A DNA stretch of 64,000 nt from Candidatus Pantoea formicae (GTDB lineage Bacteria > Pseudomonadota > Gammaproteobacteria > Enterobacterales > Enterobacteriaceae). The notes under the pieces are model-generated. The model did not search any database. It worked only from the letters and a program-made list of their open reading frames with translations, and was not told the origin of the DNA. Of the stretch, positions 1 to 8,313 are shown piece after piece. Location: contig NZ_VWXD01000012.1 in NCBI RefSeq assembly GCF_011752625.1, forward strand, positions 1-64,000, read 5' to 3'. Within the stretch, counting starts at the first letter, position 1; each line of letters starts with the position of its first letter. The position numbers were made by a program, and so were the translations under genes.

Positions 1-128
1 TCTGTAAAACGTCATAATGAATTTCATTATGTGTTCACTCGTGAGACTTGATATTTTTTACGTCCGGAGACGCTGATATCAATCCTGCGAGTGCCCACAC
101 AGATTGTCTGATAAATTGTTAAAGAGCA
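1..128 (-). promoter_or_regulatory. rRNA operon leader with boxA antiterminator
   Basis: Read on the minus strand, this stretch matches the E. coli 16S rRNA leader. The boxA element TGCTCTTTAACA is at 128-117 and is followed by the conserved run through CAGACAATCTGTGTGGGCAC. boxA recruits Nus factors for rRNA antitermination. The mature 16S 5' end is not reached and should lie a few tens of bases left of position 1. murI followed by an rRNA operon is the same arrangement as murI-rrnB in E. coli. Confidence 0.9.
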
Positions 129-161
129 GTGCCGCGATTTCTCAAGCGGCGCGGGATGCGT

Positions 162-189
162 ATATTACGCTTTCCGCATTCTCAGTCAA
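162..189 (-). promoter_or_regulatory. rRNA operon promoter P2
   Basis: On the minus strand a TTGACT -35 (189-184) and a TAATAT -10 (167-162) are separated by 16 bp. The sequence between and after them resembles E. coli rrn P2, with the GC-rich CCGCGCCGCTTGAG downstream. P2 gives constitutive rRNA transcription. Confidence 0.85.
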
Positions 190-280
190 GCATTTATTTT
201 TGCTTTTCTGAAGGTTGCCTTGAAGACCACCTCCTGAACACTTCGCTTCGTAAGCCGTTGTTCCGTGTCAGTGGAGGCGC

Positions 281-308
281 AGTATAGGGATTTCTTTTTG
301 GCTGACAA
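281..308 (-). promoter_or_regulatory. rRNA operon promoter P1
   Basis: On the minus strand a TTGTCA -35 (308-303) and a TATACT -10 (286-281) have the short 16 bp spacer typical of rrn P1. The GC-rich discriminator GCGCCTCC and the following CACTGACACGGAACAACGG match E. coli rrnB P1. An AT-rich stretch at about 309-345 is where UP and Fis elements would sit. Growth-rate and ppGpp control are expected from the family. Confidence 0.88.
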
Positions 309-359
309 GCGCTAAATGCAAATTAAATTCTGAGTGCTGTTTTTTTCGTCGAAACCCCA

Positions 360-1211
360 CTAAATCGCCAGTTTTTCCAGCAGCGGAAAGCCATAGCGCT
401 GCAAAACGGGTGATAATTGCACCGCCTCCTCATCCATAAGAGTGCAGAACGCCATATTCTGCCCAGATGAAACGGCATGCGGCGCTTCATGTTCTAATAA
501 CCATACTGTGCGGCGCGCAATGGCTGCACCGGAATCCACTAACCGCGTCCCCTCAGGAAGCACCATTTGTAGCTCGTCACGTAATAGAGGGAAGTGTGTA
601 CATCCCAGAACCACAGTGTCAGGTGGCTCTTTCATGCGAAGCCAAGGTTGTACAGCACGACGCACATCAGAGAGTGCGACCTCTTCACCATGCAGTTTCG
701 CTTCCGCCAGCTCTACCAGTTCAGCAGAACCCAGCATTTCAATTTTGCACTCGCGCGCAAACTGCGCCACCAGCTCATGTGTATAGGGGCGCTTTACCGT
801 GCCGCGCGTCGCCAGCAACCCCACTACACCATTACGCGTGAGACGCGCAGCAGGTTTAATCGCGGGAACCACGCCGACAACAGGAAATTCGAATCGCTCA
901 CGCAGCGCAGGTAATGAGACGGTACTGGCGGAGTTACAGGCAATCACGACGAGGGCAAGTGGGTACCGTTGGGTAATCGCCTCAACCACGGCAACGACAC
1001 GCTCGACAATAAAGTCTTCGGTTTTTTCGCCGTAGGGAAAACCTTCATTATCGAAGGCATACAGATAGTGAAGATCCGGCAGTAATTGCCGGACTTCATC
1101 ATAGACGGAGAGCCCACCGACGCCAGAGTCAAACACCAGCACGGTGGGACGCAGATCAGAAGCTGTAGCTGGCGCTGAGGTAGTACTCCGTTCCTGGAGT
1201 TGGATAGCCAT
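360..1211 (-). CDS. murI: glutamate racemase
   Basis: This is a cytoplasmic enzyme that interconverts L- and D-glutamate to supply D-Glu for peptidoglycan. The 283-residue product has the aspartate/glutamate racemase signature FDSGVGGLS near residues 27-35. The two catalytic cysteines are in ACNSAST (Cys92) and LGCTHFPLL (Cys204). An upstream in-frame ATG would add 15 residues, but the chosen ATG at 1211 gives MAIQLQE, which aligns with the E. coli N-terminus. The start lies inside the 3' end of btuB, a 56 bp overlap, so the two genes are probably translationally coupled. The rRNA operon follows downstream. Confidence 0.95.
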   Translation of the reverse strand: MAIQLQERSTTSAPATASDLRPTVLVFDSGVGGLSVYDEVRQLLPDLHYLYAFDNEGFPYGEKTEDFIVERVVAVVEAITQRYPLALVVIACNSASTVSLPALRERFEFPVVGVVPAIKPAARLTRNGVVGLLATRGTVKRPYTHELVAQFARECKIEMLGSAELVELAEAKLHGEEVALSDVRRAVQPWLRMKEPPDTVVLGCTHFPLLRDELQMVLPEGTRLVDSGAAIARRTVWLLEHEAPHAVSSGQNMAFCTLMDEEAVQLSPVLQRYGFPLLEKLAI

Positions 1212-3033
1212 ACGCTGTCTCATAATCTTTATCGAACAGGTTGGCAATTCTACCACGAACGGTGAGTTGTGATGTGACCGGATACGAGACTGCGAGATCT
1301 ACAGTGCTATAGCTTGGCAAGCGACGCTGGACACTTGAATATTCATTGGTGTTGTTATCGTAACGCTTTCCGTAATACTGGTAGATAACATCAATGTCGA
1401 AATCATATACCGTCAAACCCAGCTGATATTTGGCTTGTTCACGCGCACGACGCGCTAATGTTTCACCATCTGAATCGCGACGCGCGTCTAGATAGCCAAG
1501 TGTGATCTGATGATGGATAAAACTGGTATCAAAATCAGCTGTGGCTTCAATACCTTTCAGCGTAACGGCTTTTTCATTGTAATAGCCGCCCTCAAATGTG
1601 ACAGGGTCAGAAGCATAAGTGATCAGATTACTCACTTTATTGTGATAAGCAGCAACACGCCAATTTACGGGGCCCGTTAACCCCTCTAATGCCGCTTCCC
1701 ACTGTTTGGATTTTTCAGGTGCCAAATCAGGATTAGAACTGATGCCGTAACGTTTTAATCCATATAACTGGCCCAATGTCGGAGCCTGAAAACCTGTGCC
1801 ATATGACAGAGAAGCTTTATATCCCGGTATAAACTCCCAGCCAGCGGCAGTTTGCCATGTACCGTGACGGCCAAAATCTTCATTGTCATCACCACGGGCT
1901 GAACCTTCGAGGGTGACGGTGCCGAATTGCTGCTGTGCTGTCAAATATGCGCCGGTATTGTCTTGCTTATAGCTATCTTGATCTCGCGGAGTCAGGTATT
2001 GGCCCACAGAAGTGAGCTTCTGCTGCTGCCAGTCCAAGCCCGCACTGACCATGCCATGAGCTATCGCAAGTGTGTTACCCCATTGCAGATTACGCTGTTC
2101 CATGTCGTCAAGACTATTGGAATCCGCATATCGTCCGTCCGTACTGACATAGTTATAGATTTTGTACTTTTGATAACTCGCGATTAGCTGCGATGAATAA
2201 TCATCTTTGTTGAAGCGGAGGCCTGTATCAAAAGAATGGTTATAAATCTGCTGTTCATCCTGACCGCCAGCATATCCCGCATCATAATCCGAATTAGCGG
2301 CATAGCCGTAGCCACGAAAGAAGCCAGAGAACTCTTCATTAAACTGGTGATCGACTCCTGCCCAAAAAGCTTTGTTGCGCCAACCATCGCGATCGCGGTC
2401 AACGGGTGAGGTGGAATCCGGCTGAACGTTGTAGCCGTTAGTGGCTTGATATGAACCTGCAATAGTAAGGCGCGTCTGATCGGTAACGTTTTGATTTACG
2501 CTACCGCTGTATTCCTGATATCCCTTGGAACCGAAACCTGCGGTAAGCGTGTTCTGATTATTTGGGTTTTGCGTAATAACGTTAACAACCCCACCAATGG
2601 CATCTGCACCATAAACGGCTGAGCGCGGTCCACGTATGAACTCCACACGCTGAATGATAGAGACTGGGATTTGGTTAAAATCTGCCACCCCCGTGATGCC
2701 TGGCTTAGCAAAAGGCACACCATCGACCAAAATCAAGGTATGTCTTGCTTCAGAGCCTCTTACATACATAGAAGCGCTCTGGCCAATACCACCATTCTGA
2801 GCAACATCTACACCCGGTAAACGACGAAGAACTTCAAGCAAGTTCTTCGACTGCCACTGATCTATCTCTTCACGTGTGACCACTGAGGTTGAAGCCAGTA
2901 CCGATGAAACCGGCTGAGCGAAACGATTAGCGGTAACGATTTGCGTATCATCATCCTGAGCGTAGCCATACGCAGCCCAGAGTGAAAGCGCCGTTGCACT
3001 GAAGGCACACAGCGTAGTTTTGCTTTTATTCAT
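1156..3033 (-). CDS. btuB: vitamin B12 outer-membrane receptor BtuB
   Basis: This TonB-dependent outer-membrane transporter imports cobalamin. The 625-residue precursor starts with a signal peptide (MNKSKTTLC...YGYAQ, cleavage near residue 24). A TonB box (TQIVTANRF, about residues 30-38) and a plug domain with the RGPRSAVYGADAIGG motif follow. A 22-strand-type barrel then ends in the usual C-terminal phenylalanine (SASYSF). The ATG at 3033 was chosen because it lies directly after the conserved GGATGCTTACA riboswitch segment, as in E. coli. Longer in-frame starts would run into the riboswitch. Expression should be repressed by adenosylcobalamin through the leader. Confidence 0.95.
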   Translation of the reverse strand: MNKSKTTLCAFSATALSLWAAYGYAQDDDTQIVTANRFAQPVSSVLASTSVVTREEIDQWQSKNLLEVLRRLPGVDVAQNGGIGQSASMYVRGSEARHTLILVDGVPFAKPGITGVADFNQIPVSIIQRVEFIRGPRSAVYGADAIGGVVNVITQNPNNQNTLTAGFGSKGYQEYSGSVNQNVTDQTRLTIAGSYQATNGYNVQPDSTSPVDRDRDGWRNKAFWAGVDHQFNEEFSGFFRGYGYAANSDYDAGYAGGQDEQQIYNHSFDTGLRFNKDDYSSQLIASYQKYKIYNYVSTDGRYADSNSLDDMEQRNLQWGNTLAIAHGMVSAGLDWQQQKLTSVGQYLTPRDQDSYKQDNTGAYLTAQQQFGTVTLEGSARGDDNEDFGRHGTWQTAAGWEFIPGYKASLSYGTGFQAPTLGQLYGLKRYGISSNPDLAPEKSKQWEAALEGLTGPVNWRVAAYHNKVSNLITYASDPVTFEGGYYNEKAVTLKGIEATADFDTSFIHHQITLGYLDARRDSDGETLARRAREQAKYQLGLTVYDFDIDVIYQYYGKRYDNNTNEYSSVQRRLPSYSTVDLAVSYPVTSQLTVRGRIANLFDKDYETAYGYPTPGTEYYLSASYSF

Positions 3034-3270
3034 TGTTGTAAGCATCCAAAAGACGAAGCAGGATGCCGCAGGCCTACAACCGATAGCACGCGATGGTTGT
3101 AGTGATTGCGACGACACACCGGCAGGTCTTCGGGCTGAGAATCATAAATGGTGAAAAACTTCCCATCCCGCAGGACAGTGTTTGTCGAAACGATCACCAT
3201 GACATTCTTTTACCGCTGCGCGTCAGCTCCAGATTCGCACTGGATTCCCTTTTAACTCAAGGAGGCCGGC
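3034..3270 (-). promoter_or_regulatory. cobalamin (AdoCbl) riboswitch of btuB
   Basis: Read on the minus strand from 3270, the leader contains the cobalamin aptamer blocks GGGAATCCAGTGCGAATCTG and GAGCTGACGCGCAGCGGTAA. The B12 box AGCCCGAAGACCTGCCGG is at 3136-3119. The last part can pair GCATCC with GGATGC just before the btuB start, the expected expression platform that hides the ribosome binding site. The blocks are near-identical to the E. coli btuB leader. Repression of btuB translation when AdoCbl binds is family knowledge. Confidence 0.95.
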
Positions 3271-3334
3271 TGTCGCAGTCTACGGTTAAGCAGGCCGCGA
3301 ATCCAGACTGCTCGCCATCATCTTTTCACAGAAC

Positions 3335-3362
3335 TGGACATCAGCAGGTGAATGCCTACAAT
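3335..3362 (+). promoter_or_regulatory. probable trmA promoter with GC-rich discriminator
   Basis: A TGGACA -35 (3335-3340) and a TACAAT -10 (3357-3362) are spaced by 16 bp, about 30 bases before the trmA start. The sequence after the -10 is GC-rich (CGCCCGGC), like rRNA promoter discriminators. E. coli trmA is known to respond to growth rate like rRNA genes. The site is assigned by eye. Confidence 0.6.
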
Positions 3363-3396
3363 CGCCCGGCAAGCAGGCTTATTACCAGGATGAACG

Positions 3397-4500
3397 ATGA
3401 CACCCGAACAACTCCCAATTGAACAATACGACGCGCAACTGGCCGAAAAAGTCAGCCGTTTACAGGCGATGATGTCTCCGTTTGCGGCGCCTGACGTGGA
3501 GGTGTTCCGCTCACCGGTCAGCCACTATCGCATGCGCGCCGAATTCCGCATTTGGCATGATGGCGACGATCTGTACCACATCATCTTTGATCAAGAGACC
3601 AAGCAGCGCATCCGAGTGGATCAATTCCCTGCGGCGAGCGAATTGATCAATCAGTTGATGCCAAAACTGATCGACGCGATCCGTGATAACCAGGTGCTGC
3701 GTTTCAAGCTGTTCCAGATCGACTACCTGTCGACCATGAGCAATCAGATTGTGATCTCGCTGCTTTACCACCGCAAGCTGGAAGCGGAGTGGACAGAAGC
3801 CGCCACGATATTGCGTGACAAGCTGCGTGCCGAAGGTATTGATGTGCAGCTGATTGGTCGTGCGACCAAAACCAAAATCTGCCTCGATCGCGATTACGTC
3901 GATGAATGCCTGCCTGTAGCGGGCAAAGAGATGATTTACCGTCAGGTAGAAAACAGCTTCACCCAGCCTAATGCAGCGATGAACATTCAGATGCTGGAAT
4001 GGGCGCTGGATGTGACCAAAGGTTCACGTGGCGATCTGCTGGAGCTGTACTGCGGCAACGGCAACTTCTCGTTGGCGCTGGCGCGTAACTTCCATCGTGT
4101 ACTGGCAACCGAGATCGCCAAGCCTTCGGTGGCCTCAGCGCAGTACAACATTGCCGCTAACCATATCGATAATGTGCAGATCATCCGTATGGCCGCAGAA
4201 GAGTTTACCCAGGCAATGAATGGCGTACGTAGCTTCAACCGCTTAGAAGGTATCGACCTGAAGAGCTATCAGTGCGAGACCATCTTTGTCGATCCGCCAC
4301 GCAGTGGATTAGATGAGGAAACGGTGAAGATGGTGCAGGCGTATCCGCGCATTCTTTATATCTCCTGCAATCCACAAACCCTGTGCGATAACCTCGCCAC
4401 GCTGGGTGAAACGCATGAAGTGTCGCGGCTCGCGCTGTTCGACCAGTTCCCATATACCCATCATATGGAATGCGGTGTCTGGCTCACGCGCAAAGCCTAA
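3397..4500 (+). CDS. trmA: tRNA (uracil-5-)-methyltransferase TrmA
   Basis: The enzyme uses S-adenosylmethionine to make 5-methyluridine at position 54 of tRNA (and of tmRNA). The 367-residue protein matches E. coli TrmA nearly throughout. An N-terminal region carries [13 protein letters not shown]. The Rossmann methyltransferase motif [15 protein letters not shown] lies around residues 214-228. [10 protein letters not shown] follows, and the catalytic cysteine is in ISCNP near residue 324. An AGGA Shine-Dalgarno precedes the ATG at 3397. The gene is transcribed away from btuB and ends at a strong bidirectional terminator shared with yijD. Confidence 0.95.
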   Translation: MTPEQLPIEQYDAQLAEKVSRLQAMMSPFAAPDVEVFRSPVSHYRMRAEFRIWHDGDDLYHIIFDQETKQRIRVDQFPAASELINQLMPKLIDAIRDNQVLRFKLFQIDYLSTMSNQIVISLLYHRKLEAEWTEAATILRDKLRAEGIDVQLIGRATKTKICLDRDYVDECLPVAGKEMIYRQVENSFTQPNAAMNIQMLEWALDVTKGSRGDLLELYCGNGNFSLALARNFHRVLATEIAKPSVASAQYNIAANHIDNVQIIRMAAEEFTQAMNGVRSFNRLEGIDLKSYQCETIFVDPPRSGLDEETVKMVQAYPRILYISCNPQTLCDNLATLGETHEVSRLALFDQFPYTHHMECGVWLTRKA

Positions 4501-4505
4501 AACAA

Positions 4506-4532
4506 AACGGGAACCTCGCGGTTCCCGTTTTT
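4506..4532. terminator. bidirectional terminator between trmA and yijD
   Basis: A perfect 10 bp stem (AACGGGAACC / GGTTCCCGTT) with a TCGC loop is flanked by A and T runs. It can end trmA on the plus strand and yijD on the minus strand. Confidence 0.9.
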
Positions 4533-4535
4533 GTA

Positions 4536-4892
4536 TCAGTTTTTACTCTTTGCCCGGCGGAAGCGGGTAGCAATCCAGAACACCAGTGCCACCATTAAAA
4601 TGGTAGGAATGAAGTTAGAGCCGATATCCGGATACTCAGCACGGACCAGGGCGCTGTACACCAAAATACCCAACAGGAAAAACGCCGCAGCCAGCGAAGG
4701 CATGCCATCCGGCATATTTCGATTAAGATAGCGCTGATGCAGGCACCAAGCCGCCAAGCCTAGCGCAATCAGCGGAAATATCGAAAAAGGCACAAACGTA
4801 CTGAACAGCACCGAAAAGGAGCCGTTGATCGCTAAACCAGTGATAAAAGCCAGTAACAGGGTTCCTTTATCGCGTGGGTTTTGCTCAATCAT
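4536..4892 (-). CDS. yijD: inner-membrane protein YijD (DUF1422)
   Basis: This small 118-residue integral membrane protein has three to four hydrophobic stretches (about residues 11-28, 30-49, 66-82 and 95-110) and a basic C-terminus. It shares CLHQRYLNR and [12 protein letters not shown] with E. coli YijD. The molecular function is unknown in the family. AAGGA precedes the ATG. It lies 18 bp downstream of fabR and is probably co-transcribed with it, as in E. coli. Confidence 0.9.
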   Translation of the reverse strand: MIEQNPRDKGTLLLAFITGLAINGSFSVLFSTFVPFSIFPLIALGLAAWCLHQRYLNRNMPDGMPSLAAAFFLLGILVYSALVRAEYPDIGSNFIPTILMVALVFWIATRFRRAKSKN

Positions 4893-4910
4893 TTCATTAT
4901 CCTTATCACA

Positions 4911-5555
4911 TTACTCTTCGGGTTTTTCCAGGGTAACCGCCAGACGTTCCTGCTCCCGGCGATACCAGTAATAAGCGCCTTTGGCGATCATGCGTAATTG
5001 CAGCACCAGGCGGTCTTCCAGCTTGCGACGTTGTTCGATATCCACATCCAACGCTTCTGCACCCGCACTGAACACAATCGTGACCATCGCTTCGGCTTGC
5101 GCTTCAGTGAAGCTGCGCGGCATGCGATTTTCCAGCTCAAGATAATCGGCTAACTCGGCGATGAAATGTTGAATTTCACGTGCAACGGCGGCACGAAACG
5201 CCGCCGATGTTCCGGAGCGCTCGCGTAGTAAGAGACGAAAAGCGTTGGGATTGTTCCCGATAAATTCCATAAAAGTGGAAACCGATGTCTTGATGATGCT
5301 GCCGCCCTTGGCGATGCGCTGGCGTGCCTGGCGCATCAACTGGCGTAACATCAGACCACTTTCATCAACCATGGTCAGCCCCAGTTCATCCACATCTTTA
5401 AAGTGACGATAAAATGAGGTAGGTGCAATTCCGGCTTCACGCGCAACTTCACGCAAACTCAGGCTGGCAAAACTCCTTTCTGCACTTAACTGACTGAAAG
5501 CTGCTTCAATCAGCGTACGTCTTGTACGTTCTTTCTGTTGCGCCCTAACGCCCAT
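4911..5555 (-). CDS. fabR: fatty-acid biosynthesis repressor FabR (TetR family)
   Basis: FabR represses fabA and fabB and so tunes the ratio of unsaturated to saturated fatty acids in response to acyl-ACP/CoA pools. The 214-residue protein has an N-terminal TetR helix-turn-helix (about residues 27-50, [20 protein letters not shown]) and an all-helical ligand-binding C-terminus. It is nearly identical to E. coli FabR except in the last fifteen residues. It is divergent from sthA and is followed by yijD. AAGG precedes the ATG. Confidence 0.95.
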   Translation of the reverse strand: MGVRAQQKERTRRTLIEAAFSQLSAERSFASLSLREVAREAGIAPTSFYRHFKDVDELGLTMVDESGLMLRQLMRQARQRIAKGGSIIKTSVSTFMEFIGNNPNAFRLLLRERSGTSAAFRAAVAREIQHFIAELADYLELENRMPRSFTEAQAEAMVTIVFSAGAEALDVDIEQRRKLEDRLVLQLRMIAKGAYYWYRREQERLAVTLEKPEE

Positions 5556-5747
5556 TGTTCCGGCCTTTTGATTGATCTGAAGGGCACTATAACAAAATTT
5601 TCAGCGTACAGTGGGGCAAACTTGTGAACGTCTGTGAACCTCACGCTTTGTCAAAACTGAGCATTTTTCGCTGTTAGAATTCAGAAGTGCGCGGCGAGAT
5701 GTTAGAATCTCGTTGTAAAAATGTATAGAAACATAGGACGTACTGGT

Positions 5748-7148
5748 ATGCAAAAGTCTTACGATTACGATGCCATTGTGATTGGCTCCGGTCCGGGCGG
5801 CGAAGGTGCGGCAATGGGCCTGGTGAAGCAGGGAGCGCGCATTGCAGTGATCGAACGCTACCATAACATCGGCGGCGGTTGTACTCACTGGGGAACCATC
5901 CCTTCAAAAGCCTTGCGTCACGCTGTTAGCCGTATTATCGAGTTCAATCAAAACCCCCTTTATAGCGACCACACCCGACTCCTGCGCTCTTCATTTGCTG
6001 ACATTCTGAATCACACTGAAAACGTTATTAGCCAGCAAACTGCGATGCGTCAGGGTTTTTATGAGCGCAACCGTTGCGAGCTTTATCAAGGCGATGCGCA
6101 TTTTGTTGATGCCAACACCATTGAAGTGGAACAACCCGACGGCACCCGCGAGCGTTTAACCGCAGAAAAATTCGTGATTGCATGCGGTTCACGTCCGTAC
6201 CACCCTGCAGACGTCGACTTTACGCATCCACGTATTTACGACTCCGACTCCATTCTCAACCTGCATCATGAACCCGGCCATGTGATTATTTATGGTGCCG
6301 GTGTGATTGGTTGCGAATACGCGTCTATCTTCCGCGGGCTCAACGTCAAAGTAGACCTGATCAACACCCGCGACCGTCTGTTAGCCTTCCTCGACCAGGA
6401 AATGTCAGATTCGCTCTCCTATCACTTCTGGAACAGCGGCGTGGTGATTCGTCACAACGAAGAGTTCGAGAAAATCGAAGGTGTCAGCGATGGCGTGATC
6501 ATGCACCTGAAGTCAGGCAAAAAAGTGAAAGCAGATTGCCTGCTGTATGCCAACGGTCGTACCGGTAACACGGATTCTCTGGCGCTGGAGAATGTGGGAC
6601 TGGAAGCGGATGGTCGTGGTCTGTTGAAAGTGAACAGCATGTACCAGACTGCCCAGCCGCACATTTATGCCGTGGGTGACGTGATTGGTTATCCGAGCCT
6701 GGCTTCAGCCGCTTACGATCAGGGCCGCATTGCTGCACAAGCGATCATCAAAGGTGAAGCCTCCGCCCATCTGATCGAAGATATTCCTACCGGGATTTAT
6801 ACCATTCCAGAGATCAGCTCGGTGGGCAAAACTGAGCAGCAGCTGACCGCGATGAAAGTACCTTATGAAGTGGGTCGTGCGCAGTTTAAACATCTGGCGC
6901 GTGCCCAGATTGTGGGGATGCACGTGGGAAGCCTGAAGATTCTTTTCCACCGCGAAACCAAAGAGATTTTGGGCATCCACTGCTTTGGCGAGCGTGCGGC
7001 AGAGATTATTCACATCGGCCAGGCCATTATGGAGCAGAAGAACGGCGGCAACACGATTGAATATTTCGTGAATACCACCTTCAACTATCCCACCATGGCT
7101 GAGGCCTACCGCGTGGCCGCGTTAAACGGTTTAAACCGCCTGTTTTAA
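5748..7148 (+). CDS. sthA: soluble pyridine nucleotide transhydrogenase
   Basis: This flavoprotein transfers reducing equivalents between NADPH and NAD+. The 466-residue product has the FAD dinucleotide-binding motif GSGPGGEGA near residue 13. A second Rossmann motif, [14 protein letters not shown], lies in the middle, and a dimerisation domain with [17 protein letters not shown] is at the end. The region equivalent to the redox disulfide of lipoamide dehydrogenases reads [12 protein letters not shown]. It keeps one cysteine and has threonine at the second position, the hallmark of SthA. The ATG at 5748 gives MQKSYDYD, matching the family; nine more upstream codons are in frame. Its last 18 bases overlap the tail of oxyR on the other strand. 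Confidence 0.95.
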   Translation: MQKSYDYDAIVIGSGPGGEGAAMGLVKQGARIAVIERYHNIGGGCTHWGTIPSKALRHAVSRIIEFNQNPLYSDHTRLLRSSFADILNHTENVISQQTAMRQGFYERNRCELYQGDAHFVDANTIEVEQPDGTRERLTAEKFVIACGSRPYHPADVDFTHPRIYDSDSILNLHHEPGHVIIYGAGVIGCEYASIFRGLNVKVDLINTRDRLLAFLDQEMSDSLSYHFWNSGVVIRHNEEFEKIEGVSDGVIMHLKSGKKVKADCLLYANGRTGNTDSLALENVGLEADGRGLLKVNSMYQTAQPHIYAVGDVIGYPSLASAAYDQGRIAAQAIIKGEASAHLIEDIPTGIYTIPEISSVGKTEQQLTAMKVPYEVGRAQFKHLARAQIVGMHVGSLKILFHRETKEILGIHCFGERAAEIIHIGQAIMEQKNGGNTIEYFVNTTFNYPTMAEAYRVAALNGLNRLF

Positions 7149-8048
7149 TGTGGTGTCCAGATAACCCTTCATATGGGTTTTGATTGCTTCTGCCAGCTGC
7201 TCATAGCGGCTGCGCAGAGGTGATCCTGGGCGATAAACCAAGGCAATCGTGCGTTGTGGAACCGGCTTGTAACACGGCAAATAACACACGCCATCACGAA
7301 CACGCTCGTTTGGCACCGCCAGTGAAGGCAGTAAAGTAATCCCGCTTCCCGCCGCCACCATATTGCGCAGCGTTTCCAGGCTGGTCGCACGGAAATGCGT
7401 GTCTTCATCAGCGCCCGCTTCGAAGCAGAAGCCCATTGCCTGATCGCGCAAGCAGTGACCATCTTCCAACATCAGCAGTTTTTCACCGGCCAGATCAGAC
7501 ATCGGGACGCGATCACGATCGTGCCATGGGTGATCCTGATAAACCGCCAGCTTCATCGGCTCGTCAAACAGCGGCACCTCAATAAAGGCTTCGCTCTCTT
7601 TGACCAGCGCCAGGATGGCGCAATCCAACTTGCCACTGTCGAGCTGTGCCAGCAATTGCTGTGTCTGCGCTTCATGCAGGTACATTTCGAGTTTGGGGAA
7701 CGTTTGATGCAGCATCGGAATGATATGCGGCAGCAGATACGGACCGGTGGTAGGAATCAGACCAATATGCAGTGGTCCTGACATCGCTTCACCCTGCTGA
7801 CTCGCCATCTCTTTCAGCACTTTGACTTCACGCAGCACGGTTCGCGCCTGATCCACCAGCAACAGTCCAGCCTGAGTAAATAACACCTTACGGCTGGTAC
7901 GTTCCAGCAGCATCACACCCAGTTCATCTTCCAGCTTACGAATCTGTCCACTTAAGGTGGGTTGGCTGACATGACAGGCGTCAGCTGCACGCCGGAAATG
8001 GCGATGCTCCGCAAGCGAAACCAGATACTCCAGATCACGAATGTTCAT
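7131..8048 (-). CDS. oxyR: peroxide-sensing transcription regulator OxyR
   Basis: OxyR is a LysR-family activator whose disulfide forms on exposure to hydrogen peroxide and switches on antioxidant genes. The 305-residue protein starts at [10 protein letters not shown]; longer in-frame starts lack family support. It has an N-terminal winged helix-turn-helix ([20 protein letters not shown]) and the redox cysteines in DGHCLRDQ and GFCFEAG (Cys199 and Cys208 by E. coli numbering). Its promoter region contains OxyR half-sites and faces an OxyS-like transcript. The tail overlaps sthA by 18 bp, a convergent arrangement also known in E. coli. Confidence 0.96.
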   Translation of the reverse strand: MNIRDLEYLVSLAEHRHFRRAADACHVSQPTLSGQIRKLEDELGVMLLERTSRKVLFTQAGLLLVDQARTVLREVKVLKEMASQQGEAMSGPLHIGLIPTTGPYLLPHIIPMLHQTFPKLEMYLHEAQTQQLLAQLDSGKLDCAILALVKESEAFIEVPLFDEPMKLAVYQDHPWHDRDRVPMSDLAGEKLLMLEDGHCLRDQAMGFCFEAGADEDTHFRATSLETLRNMVAAGSGITLLPSLAVPNERVRDGVCYLPCYKPVPQRTIALVYRPGSPLRSRYEQLAEAIKTHMKGYLDTTLKQAV

Positions 8049-8066
8049 TGATATCCTCCAAACCAC

Positions 8067-8114
8067 GATAGCCCGTGGCGATAGATAGAATAGCAATGAA
8101 CGATTAGCCCTATC
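8067..8114. promoter_or_regulatory. OxyR binding region between oxyR and the OxyS-like RNA
   Basis: ATAG/CTAT-type half-sites cluster here: GATAG at 8067, GATAGATAG at 8080, AATAG at 8089 and CCCTATC at 8108. The stretch AGAATAGCAATGAACGATTA is essentially the same as the E. coli oxyR-oxyS control region as I recall it. In E. coli this site both represses oxyR and activates oxyS. Confidence 0.8.
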
Positions 8115-8140
8115 AAGCAGTGAACAGGAATAATACCGGC

Positions 8141-8313
8141 CATACGAAGCAATGTTGAATAAGAAGCTGAGATGACATAGAGCATCACCTGCAAACAGCT
8201 TAGAAAATCAGTGTGTTGGCCGGGAGTGCCAGCGCTTGATGATGTGCCTATAACAAAAGTATTTCTGAAGCTAGAGGTTGGCGGGCTGCCGAACAGGAAG
8301 CCCGCTTTTTTTT
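8141..8313 (+). ncRNA. candidate OxyS-like small RNA
   Basis: A plus-strand transcript is implied by an AATAAT -10 (8129-8134), at nearly the same distance from the OxyR site as the oxyS -10 in E. coli. A strong intrinsic terminator ends at 8313. Between them I see paired segments AAGCTG (8164) / CAGCTT (8196), with GATG / CATC inside, and TGGC (8217) / GCCA (8228). There are AU-rich single-stranded gaps of the kind Hfq binds. The length would be about 173 nt, against 109 nt for E. coli OxyS, and I see no clear primary sequence match to OxyS. Assignment rests on position and promoter, so the RNA may be a divergent OxyS or a different OxyR-controlled RNA. Confidence 0.55.
8281..8313 (+). terminator. 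intrinsic terminator of the OxyS-like RNA
   Basis: A perfect 7 bp stem (GCGGGCT / AGCCCGC) with an 11-base loop is followed by eight T residues on the plus strand. There is no T run in the minus direction, so it does not serve argH. The T tract overlaps the argH stop codon. Confidence 0.85.

Noticed and set aside
1-359. Considered calling part of a 16S rRNA gene
   Set aside because: Only promoter and leader sequences are present; the characteristic 16S 5' sequence (AGAGTTTGATC) is not reached.
3093-3422. 109-codon open frame on the plus strand between btuB and trmA
   Set aside because: It is an antisense reading of the cobalamin riboswitch, whose RNA elements explain the sequence.
5556-5747. 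Searched for a FabR-type operator between fabR and sthA
   Set aside because: No clear palindrome of the fabA/fabB operator type could be seen by eye.
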